DNA of 64,000 nucleotides from Chloroflexota bacterium. Its GTDB lineage: Bacteria > Chloroflexota > Dehalococcoidia > Lucifugimonadales > GCA-2722455. The position numbers and the translations under genes were made by a program. Numbering within the stretch: position 1 is the stretch's first letter; each line of letters begins with the position of its first letter. The notes beneath the pieces are model-generated. The model was not told where the DNA came from. It saw only the letters and a list, made by a program, of their open reading frames with translations, and searched no databases. Location: contig PBMB01000009.1 in assembly GCA_002722455.1 (NCBI GenBank), forward strand, positions 175,971-239,970, given 5' to 3'. Below are positions 28,438-36,877 of the stretch, piece after piece.

Positions 28438-29577
28438 ATGGGATTTAGTGAAAAACATAGACGTTTCCGAAATAAGCTACGTAGATTTATTCAACAGGAA
28501 ATCGTTCCAAATATTGAAGAATGGGAAGATAAAGAAGAAATACCTCGGGAATTGTATCGCAAAATGGGTCAATCCGGTTTCTTAGGTATTGAATATCCAA
28601 GGATCTATGGTGGAGCAGAAGAAGATTTTTGGATGACAGTGGTTCTAGCTGAAGAATTAGCTAGATGTGGTTCAGGAGGGGTAGCTTTCAGCATCCTTGT
28701 ACATACTGATATGTCTTCTCCATGGTTGACGCGCCTAGGTACTTCTGTCCAAAAGAAACAGTTCATTCCATCGATTACAAGTGGAGATACAGTATGTGCA
28801 CTTGCTATAACTGAACCTGATGTTGGCTCAGATATGGCAAATTTAAAAACAACGGCATATCGTGATGGCAATGATTGGATTATAAATGGCACAAAAACAT
28901 TCATAACAAATGGAGTGCACGGGGATCTTTACTTCGTTGCCGCTCGAACTCGTAATGAAGGCCCACGGCATGGAAAACTCTCTCAATTTTTGGTATACCG
29001 CAAAACCCCTGGCGTAACTGTGGTGAAACAGCTTAAAAAAACTGGTATGTGGGCTGTAGATGCTGCTGAAATAGTGTTAAAGGATGTTAGAGTACCAATA
29101 GACAATCTGTTGGGAGAAGAAGGACGTGGCTTTTATCAATTGGCTGAAGGTCTTCAAAGAGAACGACTTGTAGGGGCAACATTAAGTTATTCTGCGTCTC
29201 AAAAAGCGCTTGAAGATACTTTGAGTTACATACAAAGACGAGAGGCATTCGGGCGTAAGCTATCAGAATTTCAGACACTTCGTCACCGGATTGCTGATAT
29301 AACGACTGAAATCGAAGCTGCTCGCCGTCTGGTCTATCATGCTGTTTCATTGTTTGCTGCAGGAGAAGAATGCACAAAAGAAGTTTCTATGGCGAAATTG
29401 TTTGCTACTGAAATTGCTAATCGTGTTGCCTATGAGACTGTACAATTACATGGAGGCATTGGGTACTTGCGTGATTCAGCTGTTGAGCGGTTTTCTCGAG
29501 ATTACCGTTTATGGACAATTGCTGCTGGAACATCAGAAATGATGCGTGAGATAATTTCTAAACACTCGTTGACGTAA
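28438..29577 (+). CDS. Acyl-CoA dehydrogenase (isovaleryl/long-chain type active site)
   Basis: A FAD enzyme that introduces an alpha,beta double bond into acyl-CoA and passes electrons to ETF (etfB-etfA lie 4.4 kb downstream). The start is ATG 28438 (379 residues) with a GGGG-rich site 9 nt upstream, not the TTG 15 nt earlier. Seen: 'CALAITEPDVGSDMANLKTTA' near residue 120, 'RREAFGRKLSEFQTLRH', 'TVQLHGGIGYLRD' and C-terminal 'AAGTSEMMRE'. The MCAD-type Glu of 'YEGT' is Ala, but 'LQRERLVGA' supplies a Glu at the position used by isovaleryl-CoA and long-chain dehydrogenases, so it should be active. Exact substrate unknown. Confidence 0.9.
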   Translation: MGFSEKHRRFRNKLRRFIQQEIVPNIEEWEDKEEIPRELYRKMGQSGFLGIEYPRIYGGAEEDFWMTVVLAEELARCGSGGVAFSILVHTDMSSPWLTRLGTSVQKKQFIPSITSGDTVCALAITEPDVGSDMANLKTTAYRDGNDWIINGTKTFITNGVHGDLYFVAARTRNEGPRHGKLSQFLVYRKTPGVTVVKQLKKTGMWAVDAAEIVLKDVRVPIDNLLGEEGRGFYQLAEGLQRERLVGATLSYSASQKALEDTLSYIQRREAFGRKLSEFQTLRHRIADITTEIEAARRLVYHAVSLFAAGEECTKEVSMAKLFATEIANRVAYETVQLHGGIGYLRDSAVERFSRDYRLWTIAAGTSEMMREIISKHSLT

Positions 29578-29583
29578 TTTCCT

Positions 29584-29593
29584 TGACTAGTCA
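29584..29593. repeat. 10-bp palindrome at the right junction of the cassette
   Basis: TGACTAGTCA is a perfect palindrome that ends exactly where the right copy of the lexA 3'-end duplication begins, 7 nt after the dehydrogenase stop. It may mark the recombination junction. Confidence 0.4.
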
Positions 29594-29674
29594 CAAAATT
29601 TCAATACAAGGCAAAATAGTTGGATTAATACGATCACTAGTATAAATATTGTATACTATAACTAATTAAAATAT
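29593..29674 (+). repeat. Right copy of the lexA 3'-end duplication (lexA remnant)
   Basis: Read in the lexA frame this copy gives 'KISIQGKIVGLIRSLV' and then TAA. It matches the present LexA C terminus except for the final residue and one Val/Ile change, and the other coding differences are synonymous. It therefore looks like the original lexA end, still attached to the native downstream gene tatA. It also carries the TTGTATACTATAAC promoter-like stretch. Confidence 0.9.
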
Positions 29675-29688
29675 TATGGAGGAAAATT

Positions 29689-29862
29689 ATGCCATTTGCT
29701 AATGGTATAGGAATACCTGAATTACTCATAGTTTTAGTAATTGTACTCATCTTTTTTGGTGTCGGTCGATTACCAGAAATTGGTGGTGCAATGGGAAAAG
29801 CCATCCGAGAATTTAGAGGGTCAGAAAAAAAGGATACTGAAGAAAACAACGAAAAGAAGTAG
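29689..29862 (+). CDS. tatA: Twin-arginine translocase subunit TatA
   Basis: A 57-residue protein too short for the ORF track. It begins '[19 protein letters not shown]', has one N-terminal membrane helix and the amphipathic '[19 protein letters not shown]', then a charged tail. This is the TatA pattern; TatA forms the protein-conducting element of the Tat exporter. GGAGG lies 6 nt before the ATG. Its promoter is probably the TATACTAT stretch in the right lexA repeat. It converges with tatC 10 nt away. Confidence 0.93.
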   Translation: MPFANGIGIPELLIVLVIVLIFFGVGRLPEIGGAMGKAIREFRGSEKKDTEENNEKK

Positions 29863-29872
29863 TTTAAAAAAC

Positions 29873-30598
29873 CTACTTCTTTCTTTTACTACCTATTCTA
29901 GCTAAAAGTATTCCTGCCTCATACAATACGATAAGTGGTAATGCAACAATAGATTGATTCACTGGATCAAAAGTTGGCGTTATTATTGCTCCCACAATAA
30001 ATGCGCATACTATAGCGTACCTGCGCCCTTTAATTAATAACTTTGGTGTAACAATCCCAATCAATGAAAGAAAAAATACAATTACAGGCATTTCAAAAGC
30101 GATACCCATCCATAAAATTAAAGTTAACATTAAACTGGTATAATTACCTATCCTGATATAAGGTACAGCTACATCAGCCCCAAAATGTAATAAAAAATTT
30201 ACAGCTGGAGGGAAAAGAACTTTATAACCAAAATACGCTCCAATAAAAAAAACAATTGTAGAAAGAGGGAGAAAGAAATAAACATATTTCTTCTCTTGTG
30301 ACTTTAATCCAGGCAATATAAATACAGCAAGTTGATACATTATCAAAGGCCATGCAAGTACTATCCCTGTCGTCAAAGATACTCTAATCGCAGCACCTAC
30401 AAATTCAGTTAAGTCTGTATATATAGGTAGCCCTAATGGAGACTGGGCTCCTTGAGCAGGAATCATCAAAAAATGCAATATAGGATTATGGAAAATAAAA
30501 GCTATAATGGTAGTTACAAGGACAGAAGCAAGGCACCATATCAATCGTCTCCGTAACTCTAGTAAATGTAACCCTAATGTCTCTTTTTTATTAATCAA
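29873..30598 (-). CDS. tatC: Sec-independent (Tat) translocase protein TatC
   Basis: TatC is the receptor for twin-arginine signal peptides. The 241 residues contain six membrane segments. The conserved N-terminal 'LHLLELRRRL' with its Glu is at about 10-19, 'FILPGLKSQEKK' follows helix 2, and 'TPTFDPVNQ' precedes the last helices. The start is a TTG at 30598. It lies 24 nt after tatB on the same strand and converges on tatA, so all Tat parts are within 1.2 kb but on two strands. Confidence 0.95.
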   Translation of the reverse strand: MINKKETLGLHLLELRRRLIWCLASVLVTTIIAFIFHNPILHFLMIPAQGAQSPLGLPIYTDLTEFVGAAIRVSLTTGIVLAWPLIMYQLAVFILPGLKSQEKKYVYFFLPLSTIVFFIGAYFGYKVLFPPAVNFLLHFGADVAVPYIRIGNYTSLMLTLILWMGIAFEMPVIVFFLSLIGIVTPKLLIKGRRYAIVCAFIVGAIITPTFDPVNQSIVALPLIVLYEAGILLARIGSKRKK

Positions 30599-30622
30599 TT
30601 AAGCACACTTTGTTAGAAAATC

Positions 30623-30841
30623 TTACTTATCTTTATCATTTTGATCAATACTACCTCTATTTAACGATTCATCTTCAATATCTTTAACCATTTGTTTCAT
30701 ATCACCTTGAAAATCCATTAGTTTTTTAAAAATACTACCCAACGACCGCATTACCTCTAACATACGAACCGGGCCTAATATTAAAAATGCTACTAAAGCA
30801 ACAATAAGAATTTCCATAGAACCAACTCCAAAAAAACCCAT
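30623..30841 (-). CDS. TatA/TatB-family translocase subunit (TatB-like)
   Basis: 72 residues: an N-terminal membrane helix 'MEILIVALVAFLILGP', then 'VRMLEVMRSLGSIFKKLMDF' as amphipathic helix and an acidic tail. The longer helix after the 'LGP' hinge and the place before tatC suggest a TatB role, though TatA and TatB are hard to tell apart in this family. GAGGAGG lies 7 nt before the ATG. Confidence 0.85.
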   Translation of the reverse strand: MGFFGVGSMEILIVALVAFLILGPVRMLEVMRSLGSIFKKLMDFQGDMKQMVKDIEDESLNRGSIDQNDKDK

Positions 30842-30918
30842 ATTATTGCCTCCTCATTAATAATATACAATGACTAGAATAACATCATTTCTAAAGTAAT
30901 TATTAGCCATGGCTACAA

Positions 30919-32127
30919 TTATCTCGAAAGTACTACTAAACTCTCTACATGCCTAGTTTGAGGAAACATATCAATTAAATCAAATGAAGTGATTCTATAT
31001 CCTCCAGCTACTAAAATATTAAGATCTCTCGAAAGAGTTTTTGGGCTACAAGAAACATATGCAATTTTATTGGGTAAAAGTTCTAAAACTGTTGCTAAAG
31101 TTATTTGGTCACATCCCTTTCTTGAAGGATCCAATACAAGAACATCGGGAATCTGAACTAAAGTCTTAAGAATCTCACCTGTTTGTCCAACAATCATATT
31201 TACATTGCTCAATTCTTCAAGATTTACCTGAGCATCAGCTACAGCTGCTTTTGATTCTTCTATAGCTAAAATATTTTTAGAATATGGTGCCAAAACAGAA
31301 GCAAAAACACCAACACCTGAATAAGCATCTACTACAAATTCAGTGCCTCTCAAATTCAATCGAGATAAAATCAAACTACAAAGGTTTTCTGCTTGTTCTA
31401 TATTAACTTGGAAAAATGAAGGAGAAGAAATACGAAATTCACTACCACCTAATTTTTCTTTATAGAATTTTCCTCCAAGATTTACATCTAAATAATTATC
31501 CTCAAAAGCTGGTTGTATTAAGTAATCATCCGTATTAACTCCAGATCTCAGTGAAAACTGTGAAGCATCATCAAATTTACTTTGTATAGCAACCATTAAT
31601 TTATTTATGTTAGTATGCATTATCATACATTCGTCAATTTGAATAAATTTCCTAGTATTTCTATTCACAAACCCCAGCATACTATTTCTAACAGTAAATC
31701 TAGCATGGTTTCTATACCATAGTTTATTTTTTGCACCAATAATTTGATCTATAGTTGTATTTTTTAGAGATGAGTAGTTATTTAAATTCTTATTAACAAT
31801 AATTTTCTTAATTTCTAATTGATACTCATATTTAATATGTTGCCAATCACAACCTGTGCACTCACCAAAATATGCACAGGGAGAATCGATTCTTTCTGGT
31901 GAACATTTAATTACTTGATTAGTAATAGCTGCTTGTCTAAGCAGTTTAGAACCACGAAAAACACTTACAACATCTGTATTCACTGTTTCACCTAAAATAG
32001 CACCAAAAACACTTACAAGACCTCCTTCATGTTCAGCTTGCATGTCGCCTTCATCAGAAACTGACGTAATCTTAAGAATTACATCAACTTTTTTTTCGAA
32101 AATTGTTTTACGTGATTTTCTTGTCAT
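30919..32127 (-). CDS. 23S rRNA (uracil-C5)-methyltransferase, TrmA/RlmC/RlmD family
   Basis: 402 residues. An N-terminal TRAM-like RNA-binding domain is followed by iron-sulfur ligands 'CAYFGECTGC' with a fourth Cys in 'IDECMIM'. The methyltransferase domain has 'SFFQVNIEQAE', the AdoMet loop 'VVDAYSGVGVFASVLA' and the catalytic Cys in 'AYVSCSPKTLSRD', ending in 'FPQTRHVESLVVL'. The product is 5-methyluridine in rRNA; which uridine is modified cannot be decided from the sequence. It is a single gene with divergent lipA upstream. Confidence 0.92.
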   Translation of the reverse strand: MTRKSRKTIFEKKVDVILKITSVSDEGDMQAEHEGGLVSVFGAILGETVNTDVVSVFRGSKLLRQAAITNQVIKCSPERIDSPCAYFGECTGCDWQHIKYEYQLEIKKIIVNKNLNNYSSLKNTTIDQIIGAKNKLWYRNHARFTVRNSMLGFVNRNTRKFIQIDECMIMHTNINKLMVAIQSKFDDASQFSLRSGVNTDDYLIQPAFEDNYLDVNLGGKFYKEKLGGSEFRISSPSFFQVNIEQAENLCSLILSRLNLRGTEFVVDAYSGVGVFASVLAPYSKNILAIEESKAAVADAQVNLEELSNVNMIVGQTGEILKTLVQIPDVLVLDPSRKGCDQITLATVLELLPNKIAYVSCSPKTLSRDLNILVAGGYRITSFDLIDMFPQTRHVESLVVLSR

Positions 32128-32231
32128 AACTATAGATAATACTTTTACTTACTAAATATCAATCCTTATGGAATAAATAAATTTTAATTAAATATTACAA
32201 TCTGATATTATATTTGTTAAGGAAATTTCAA

Positions 32232-33119
32232 ATGTCAACAATACAAAAAAAGCCTACAAAATTACCTCCTTGGTTTAAAGTTAAAATGCCAAATGGAAGT
32301 AATTTTAAAAAACTTCAAAATTTAGTAAAAAATAGTAGCCTCCATACAGTTTGTGAAGAAGCTCATTGTCCAAATATTGGCTCATGCTGGGAAAAAGGAA
32401 CTGCTACTTTCATGATTTTGGGTGAAATCTGTACTAGAGCTTGTGCATATTGTGCTGTAACCAGTGGAAAACCAAATAGCGTTGATAGATTAGAACCATT
32501 CCGATTAGCTAATGCAGTAAAACAACTAAACTTAAAATATGCTGTAATTACATCTGTAAACCGGGACGATCTACCCGATGGGGGATCTTCAATTTTTGCT
32601 GAATGTGTAATTCAAGTCAAAAAAAAGATGCCTGATTGTAAAATTGAAGTATTAATTCCTGATTTTTGTGGTGATTTAAATGCAATCAATACTGTATTAG
32701 CTGCAAATCCCGATACAATAAACCATAATATTGAAACTGTCGAAAGATTATTCCATAGGGTACGTCCAAAAGGCAATTATCTACAATCAATAGAACTACT
32801 AGGATATGTCAAAACTAAAGATAAAAATAAAATTACAAAATCTGGAATGATGGTTGGATTAGGTGAAACACAACTAGAAATAATTCAAACGATGAAAGCT
32901 TTGCGATCCGTAGATTGTGATATATTGACAATTGGACAATACCTTCAACCTTCAAAAAAACATATAAAGCTAAGTAAATGGTACAAACCTGAAGAATTTA
33001 AAGAGCTTGAAAATATTGCTCTTTCTCTAGGGTTTAAGCATGCTTTTTCAGGTCCATTAGTTCGCAGTTCATACCATGCTGGTGAACAATATGAATCTGC
33101 CATATCACAAATCCAATAA
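32232..33119 (+). CDS. lipA: Lipoyl synthase LipA
   Basis: LipA is a radical-SAM enzyme that inserts two sulfurs into protein-bound octanoyl groups made by LipB. The auxiliary-cluster Cys are in 'CEEAHCPNIGSCW', the radical-SAM triad is 'CTRACAYC', and the C-terminal 'VRSSYHAGE' supplies the Ser ligand. I start at ATG 32232 (295 residues) because AAGGA lies 8 nt before it; the ORF-track TTG at 32214 overlaps that site. Confidence 0.96.
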   Translation: MSTIQKKPTKLPPWFKVKMPNGSNFKKLQNLVKNSSLHTVCEEAHCPNIGSCWEKGTATFMILGEICTRACAYCAVTSGKPNSVDRLEPFRLANAVKQLNLKYAVITSVNRDDLPDGGSSIFAECVIQVKKKMPDCKIEVLIPDFCGDLNAINTVLAANPDTINHNIETVERLFHRVRPKGNYLQSIELLGYVKTKDKNKITKSGMMVGLGETQLEIIQTMKALRSVDCDILTIGQYLQPSKKHIKLSKWYKPEEFKELENIALSLGFKHAFSGPLVRSSYHAGEQYESAISQIQ

Positions 33120-33142
33120 TAATCTATTCGTTAATCTAACTG

Positions 33143-33316
33143 CTAAAACTGAAAGAATTCTCTTGATTCAGTATATTCAGAAAAAGCATCCATTACCTCT
33201 GATTCCAAATTGGAAGTAAACTGCCTTAAATCAGATAAACCCATTCGATGAGAGCTTGAGTTGATCCCGTGATTATCTTTTTGACTGATAAATAAAACAG
33301 ATTTATTTCCACCCAA
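33143..33316 (-). CDS. Possible small ORF overlapping the end of the zinc-ribbon gene
   Basis: A 57-codon frame, too short for the ORF track, begins with a TTG that overlaps the 3' end of the zinc-ribbon gene. AAGGG lies 4 nt before it. It reads 'MGGNKSVLFISQKDNHGINS...REFFQF', largely polar. No family recognised. It could be a translationally coupled small protein or simply open by chance. Confidence 0.3.
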   Translation of the reverse strand: MGGNKSVLFISQKDNHGINSSSHRMGLSDLRQFTSNLESEVMDAFSEYTESREFFQF

Positions 33317-33785
33317 ATGACCCTTCAGGTCGAGGTGTAATACTCACACGATGACCAACACCACAAAAATATCTTTTTTCGTTTTTATCACCTCTTTTAC
33401 CTGACAGTACAAATTGCTCCATACCATCACCGCAAAAAGGACAAGTCACAGCAAATACTGCTCTATGGCCAACACGTACTACCTTAACATAAGCTAATTT
33501 TTCAAATAAATTTGGATAAGGACCTATATAACGAAAAATATGTTTAGTTGCTGAGCTAATTAATCTCTTATTCAATCGTTTTTTAATACCAGTAAAAGCA
33601 TAATCAGCATATCCACAACTAATACACTCAGGTTCATCATAACCCATAGTCATAAATGAACTACATTTAGGACAAACCATTTTCCCATCATGTGACTTGG
33701 TCCTCCTTGGCATACTTTGAAATTCATTTAAAACACTAACTGAATCTTCAACCACTTCATCTTTAGAATATTTCTGTGAAACCAT
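33303..33785 (-). CDS. Hypothetical protein with two zinc-ribbon-like Cys clusters
   Basis: 160 residues, function not recognised. The first cluster is 'CPKCSSFM...CISCGYAD' (about 38-60) and the second 'CPFCGDGMEQF...YFCGVGH' (about 115-145). Between them is a basic segment 'IKKRLNKRLISSATKH', so nucleic-acid binding is plausible. Start ATG with AGGAG 7-8 nt upstream. A TTGACA within the shared motif at 33871-33884 could be its promoter. It is divergent from etfB. Confidence 0.75.
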   Translation of the reverse strand: MVSQKYSKDEVVEDSVSVLNEFQSMPRRTKSHDGKMVCPKCSSFMTMGYDEPECISCGYADYAFTGIKKRLNKRLISSATKHIFRYIGPYPNLFEKLAYVKVVRVGHRAVFAVTCPFCGDGMEQFVLSGKRGDKNEKRYFCGVGHRVSITPRPEGSFGWK

Positions 33786-33870
33786 AATAAGACTCCTGAT
33801 AAATAAAAACCTACATTTAAATAATAATTACAAGATAACTCTTTACTCTATTCTTATACAAATATAAAAT

Positions 33871-33884
33871 TTGTCAAGTACTTT
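33871..33884 (-). promoter_or_regulatory. AAAGTACTTGACAA motif shared with the S-layer-like gene leader
   Basis: The 14-mer, which on the minus strand contains TTGACA, is identical to 13737-13750 ahead of the S-layer-like gene. Here it lies 86 nt before the zinc-ribbon gene. A proper -10 is weak in both cases. Confidence 0.35.
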
Positions 33885-34017
33885 TCTGTTTTAATTTTAA
33901 ATTAAAGGTAATTTTTTATAGAATTACTTAACTAGAAGCTCTTTTGTATTGTAACCATCTTCAATCTCATGATATATTCCTTGATACGAAAATAATTTTA
34001 AAAGAGCGTACAAAGAA

Positions 34018-34812
34018 ATGCCTCTAAATATAATTGTATGTATTAAACAATTAATCGACCCTGAAACACCTATTGAAAATTTAACTATAGATACACACTC
34101 TAAAGATATCGATACAATAGATCATAAAGAATTGATAACCAATGGTTTTGATTTAAATGCAGTCGAAGCAGCTTTATATCTAAAAGATAAATATGGTGCT
34201 AAGGTAACTATTATCTCTCTTGGTACAATGGAATCCCAAAATAGTTTAAAAAGACCTTTAGCAATGGGGGCAGATGAAGCGATTCTGATAAATAAACCGA
34301 ATACACCTATAGATTCTGCTACAACAGCATTACTTCTCTCAAAAACTATCAGCTTACATATACCATTTGATTTAATACTTTGTGGGAGGCAAGCTTCAGA
34401 CTGGGATAATGCAGAAATTCCATTTAGAATTGCAGAAAATTTAAATATCTCTTGTATAAGTCTAGTAAGTAAAATAGAAATCAATGAATCTAAGCTGATA
34501 GCAACTCGTGCACTCCCTAATGGGTTGCAAAAAGCTAAAACAAATTTACCTGGTTTAATTACTATAACAAATGAATTTGGAGAACCACGTTATCCTAGCC
34601 TTAGAGGAATTATGTCTGCAAATAAAAAAAATATTAAACAAATAACACCCACTTTTTTGGGTATAAATGAATCAGATATCACTACTAAGACTGAAACTAT
34701 CAGAATCAATTTCCAAACTCGTAAAAAAAACTGTGAATTTATTCAAAATGAAAATAATGAATACGCTGCACAAGCATTAACAGAAAAACTGAAAAACCTA
34801 AACTTGATCTAA
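34018..34812 (+). CDS. etfB: Electron transfer flavoprotein beta subunit
   Basis: ETF takes electrons from acyl-CoA dehydrogenases and passes them to the quinone pool. This subunit binds AMP structurally. The 264 residues start 'MPLNIIVCIKQLIDPE' and contain 'DLNAVEAALYLKDKYGAKVTI', 'ILCGRQASDWD' and the dehydrogenase-recognition loop region 'EPRYPSLRGIMSANKKNI'. It is followed by etfA after 2 nt. The likely electron donor is the acyl-CoA dehydrogenase at 28.4 kb and relatives elsewhere. Confidence 0.95.
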   Translation: MPLNIIVCIKQLIDPETPIENLTIDTHSKDIDTIDHKELITNGFDLNAVEAALYLKDKYGAKVTIISLGTMESQNSLKRPLAMGADEAILINKPNTPIDSATTALLLSKTISLHIPFDLILCGRQASDWDNAEIPFRIAENLNISCISLVSKIEINESKLIATRALPNGLQKAKTNLPGLITITNEFGEPRYPSLRGIMSANKKNIKQITPTFLGINESDITTKTETIRINFQTRKKNCEFIQNENNEYAAQALTEKLKNLNLI

Positions 34813-34814
34813 AT

Positions 34815-35786
34815 ATGAACATACTAATTCTTGTAAATACTACAGACCCTGAAGCTAATAGTACCACTAGAGAAGCGATTTCTGTAGCTAATAAAATAGA
34901 CAACCAATACTCTATTGCCTTAATAAGTAAATCAGAAGAAACATTATCACATTTACAAGAATTAAACGATATATGTCCCAATAAAATCATAGCAACAAAT
35001 CCTCTTTTAAATACCCAATCTCTAGATCTATGGGTGGAATCGTTTAAACAAGTAATTAAGGAAACAAATCCCAAAATCATACTTATGGTTGCTGATGTAT
35101 TAACTCGTGAAATCAGTGCACGACTTGCTGCTCAACTCAACATACCGCTAATTCAAGAATCTTCTGAAATTAAAATTGAAAATAATTCTTTAAAATTTAT
35201 TCGTCCCATATTTGGTGGTATAGCTTCAGCGACAATACAGTCTGATGGAATTAGTCCATTAATTGTAACATTACAAAAAGGAGCGTTCGGCTCATCAAAT
35301 ATTCAAAAATACCCCAACCCTACAACAAGATATATTCAACTGGAATTGAAAACAGAAATGGAAAAGGTAAAATATGAAAAACTATCTCCAACTTCACCTA
35401 GTAGACTACCTATGGAAAAAGCATCATCTATTGTATGTGGAGGAAGAGGCCTTGGAGGACCAGAAGGATTTGATTTACTAAGTCAATTAGCTAATATACT
35501 TGATAATGGTACTATAGGCGCATCACGCGCTGCTTGTGATGCAGGTTGGATAGACCATAGTTATCAAATAGGTCTTACAGGAAGAACTGTTTCCCCAAAA
35601 CTATATTTTGCAATTGGAATTTCTGGAGCCAGCCAGCATATGTCTGGATGTACAAAATCTCAAACAATCGTTGCAATTAATACAGATCCTTCTGCACTTA
35701 TTTTCAATGAGGCAGATATAGGACTCATAGGTGATTGGGAAAAAATCATTCCAATATTAATTGAAAAAATCAAAACTACAAAATAG
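34815..35786 (+). CDS. etfA: Electron transfer flavoprotein alpha subunit
   Basis: The alpha subunit carries FAD. The 323 residues have the C-terminal FAD domain signature: 'GGRGLGGPEGFDLL', 'IGASRAACDAGW', 'QIGLTGRTVSPKLYFAIGISGA' and 'HMSGC'. It is translated directly after etfB and 28 nt before the zinc dehydrogenase, so the three are probably one transcript. Confidence 0.95.
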   Translation: MNILILVNTTDPEANSTTREAISVANKIDNQYSIALISKSEETLSHLQELNDICPNKIIATNPLLNTQSLDLWVESFKQVIKETNPKIILMVADVLTREISARLAAQLNIPLIQESSEIKIENNSLKFIRPIFGGIASATIQSDGISPLIVTLQKGAFGSSNIQKYPNPTTRYIQLELKTEMEKVKYEKLSPTSPSRLPMEKASSIVCGGRGLGGPEGFDLLSQLANILDNGTIGASRAACDAGWIDHSYQIGLTGRTVSPKLYFAIGISGASQHMSGCTKSQTIVAINTDPSALIFNEADIGLIGDWEKIIPILIEKIKTTK

Positions 35787-35813
35787 AGATCACAATAATT
35801 TAGGAGCAAAAAA

Positions 35814-36872
35814 TTGTATGGATTAGTTTATCACGGAAATAAAAATGTACGGCTTGAAAATCTACCTGAACCTGAACCTGACAAAAATGAAGTAAAAATT
35901 AAAATAGATTTTTGTGGTATCTGTGCAACAGATATCGAAGAATATGCATTTGGTCCTAAATTTATTTCTTTCGATAAGCCTCACCCTCTAACTCAATCTA
36001 AAGTGCCCTTAATTATTGGACATGAAATTACTGGAACTATCGTTTCATTGGGAGCAAATGTAACTAACGTAAAAACAGGAACAAAAATTGTACTTGATGG
36101 AACGATAAGTTGCATGAAATGCAACCAATGTAATTCAGGAAAACCTACACAGTGTCATTTGCTTGGAACAATAGGCTTTTCACAAAATGGTGGATTAGCT
36201 GAATATCTTACTTGGCCAGCAGCAAAAATAATAGAAATACCACCTGAAGTATCTAGTAAAGAGGCTGCCTTAACAGAACCTACGTCGGTAGCTCATCATG
36301 CAATACAACAAGGAGAAATTAGCTCTAATGAAACGATAGTGATTTTAGGAGCAGGTACTATAGGCTTACTGTCATTACAAATAGCTAAATCTATTGGATC
36401 AAAAGTTGTTGCTATCGATCAAAATAAAATGAAATTAGAGATGGCTAAAAAATTAGGAGCAGATGAAATAATAGATTCATCGAAAGAAAATGTCAGTGAA
36501 TCCTTACAAAAACTTACTGTATCTGGAGCAGATGTTGTCATCGATACAGCAGGAGGTATAGAAACATCAATTCAAGCTACAGAATGGGTTCGTTCAGGAG
36601 GACGCGTCGTCCTAGTTGCAATTTATACATCTACACCTAAGTATGATTTCAATACTATTGTTGCTAAAGAAATTCAAGTATTAGGCTCATTAGGTTACAA
36701 TATTAATGATGTAAAAGCTGCAATTAATCTGATTGCTCAAAAAAAAGTATTAACCAAACCTCTAATATCAGAAATTATTGGTATTGATAAAGTACTTTCT
36801 TATGGCTACCCCAAAATGTTAGCTGAATCAAAAGATATTTTCCGAATTTTAGTAGACCCATCGAAATATTAA
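35814..36872 (+). CDS. Zinc-dependent medium-chain alcohol/polyol dehydrogenase
   Basis: 352 residues of the MDR family near butanediol/sorbitol/threonine dehydrogenases. Catalytic-zinc ligands are in 'CGICATDIEE' and 'GHEITG'. The structural zinc lobe 'CMKCNQCNSGKPTQC' has its four Cys, and the NAD loop is 'ILGAGTIGLLSLQIAKSIG'. The TTG start at 35814 is supported by AGGAG 7 nt upstream. Substrate unknown. It may act on a sugar alcohol together with the two carbohydrate-type genes that converge on it (inference). Confidence 0.88.
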   Translation: MYGLVYHGNKNVRLENLPEPEPDKNEVKIKIDFCGICATDIEEYAFGPKFISFDKPHPLTQSKVPLIIGHEITGTIVSLGANVTNVKTGTKIVLDGTISCMKCNQCNSGKPTQCHLLGTIGFSQNGGLAEYLTWPAAKIIEIPPEVSSKEAALTEPTSVAHHAIQQGEISSNETIVILGAGTIGLLSLQIAKSIGSKVVAIDQNKMKLEMAKKLGADEIIDSSKENVSESLQKLTVSGADVVIDTAGGIETSIQATEWVRSGGRVVLVAIYTSTPKYDFNTIVAKEIQVLGSLGYNINDVKAAINLIAQKKVLTKPLISEIIGIDKVLSYGYPKMLAESKDIFRILVDPSKY

Positions 36873-36877
36873 TCATT

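Larger units (their letters stand above)
25476..29592. mobile_element. Inserted acyl-CoA catabolic cassette between two lexA 3' ends
   Basis: A 4.1-kb segment with three co-directional genes (CaiB-type CoA-transferase, acyl-CoA synthetase, acyl-CoA dehydrogenase), bracketed by the lexA 3'-end duplication. Hand counts of single lines inside give 43-50% G+C against about 35% in lexA. No integrase or transposase is present, so if it moved it needed outside help, or entered by homologous exchange. Confidence 0.65.

Noticed and set aside
28438-29577. Acyl-CoA dehydrogenase as a catalytically dead enzyme because the YEGT Glu is Ala
   Set aside because: The isovaleryl/long-chain type places the catalytic Glu in the QRERL segment, which is present.
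33303-33785. Frameshifted C-terminal extension of the zinc-ribbon protein into the 33143-33316 frame
   Set aside because: The gene has a normal stop after its second Cys cluster and nothing shows that the two frames were once one; a small separate ORF is the simpler option.
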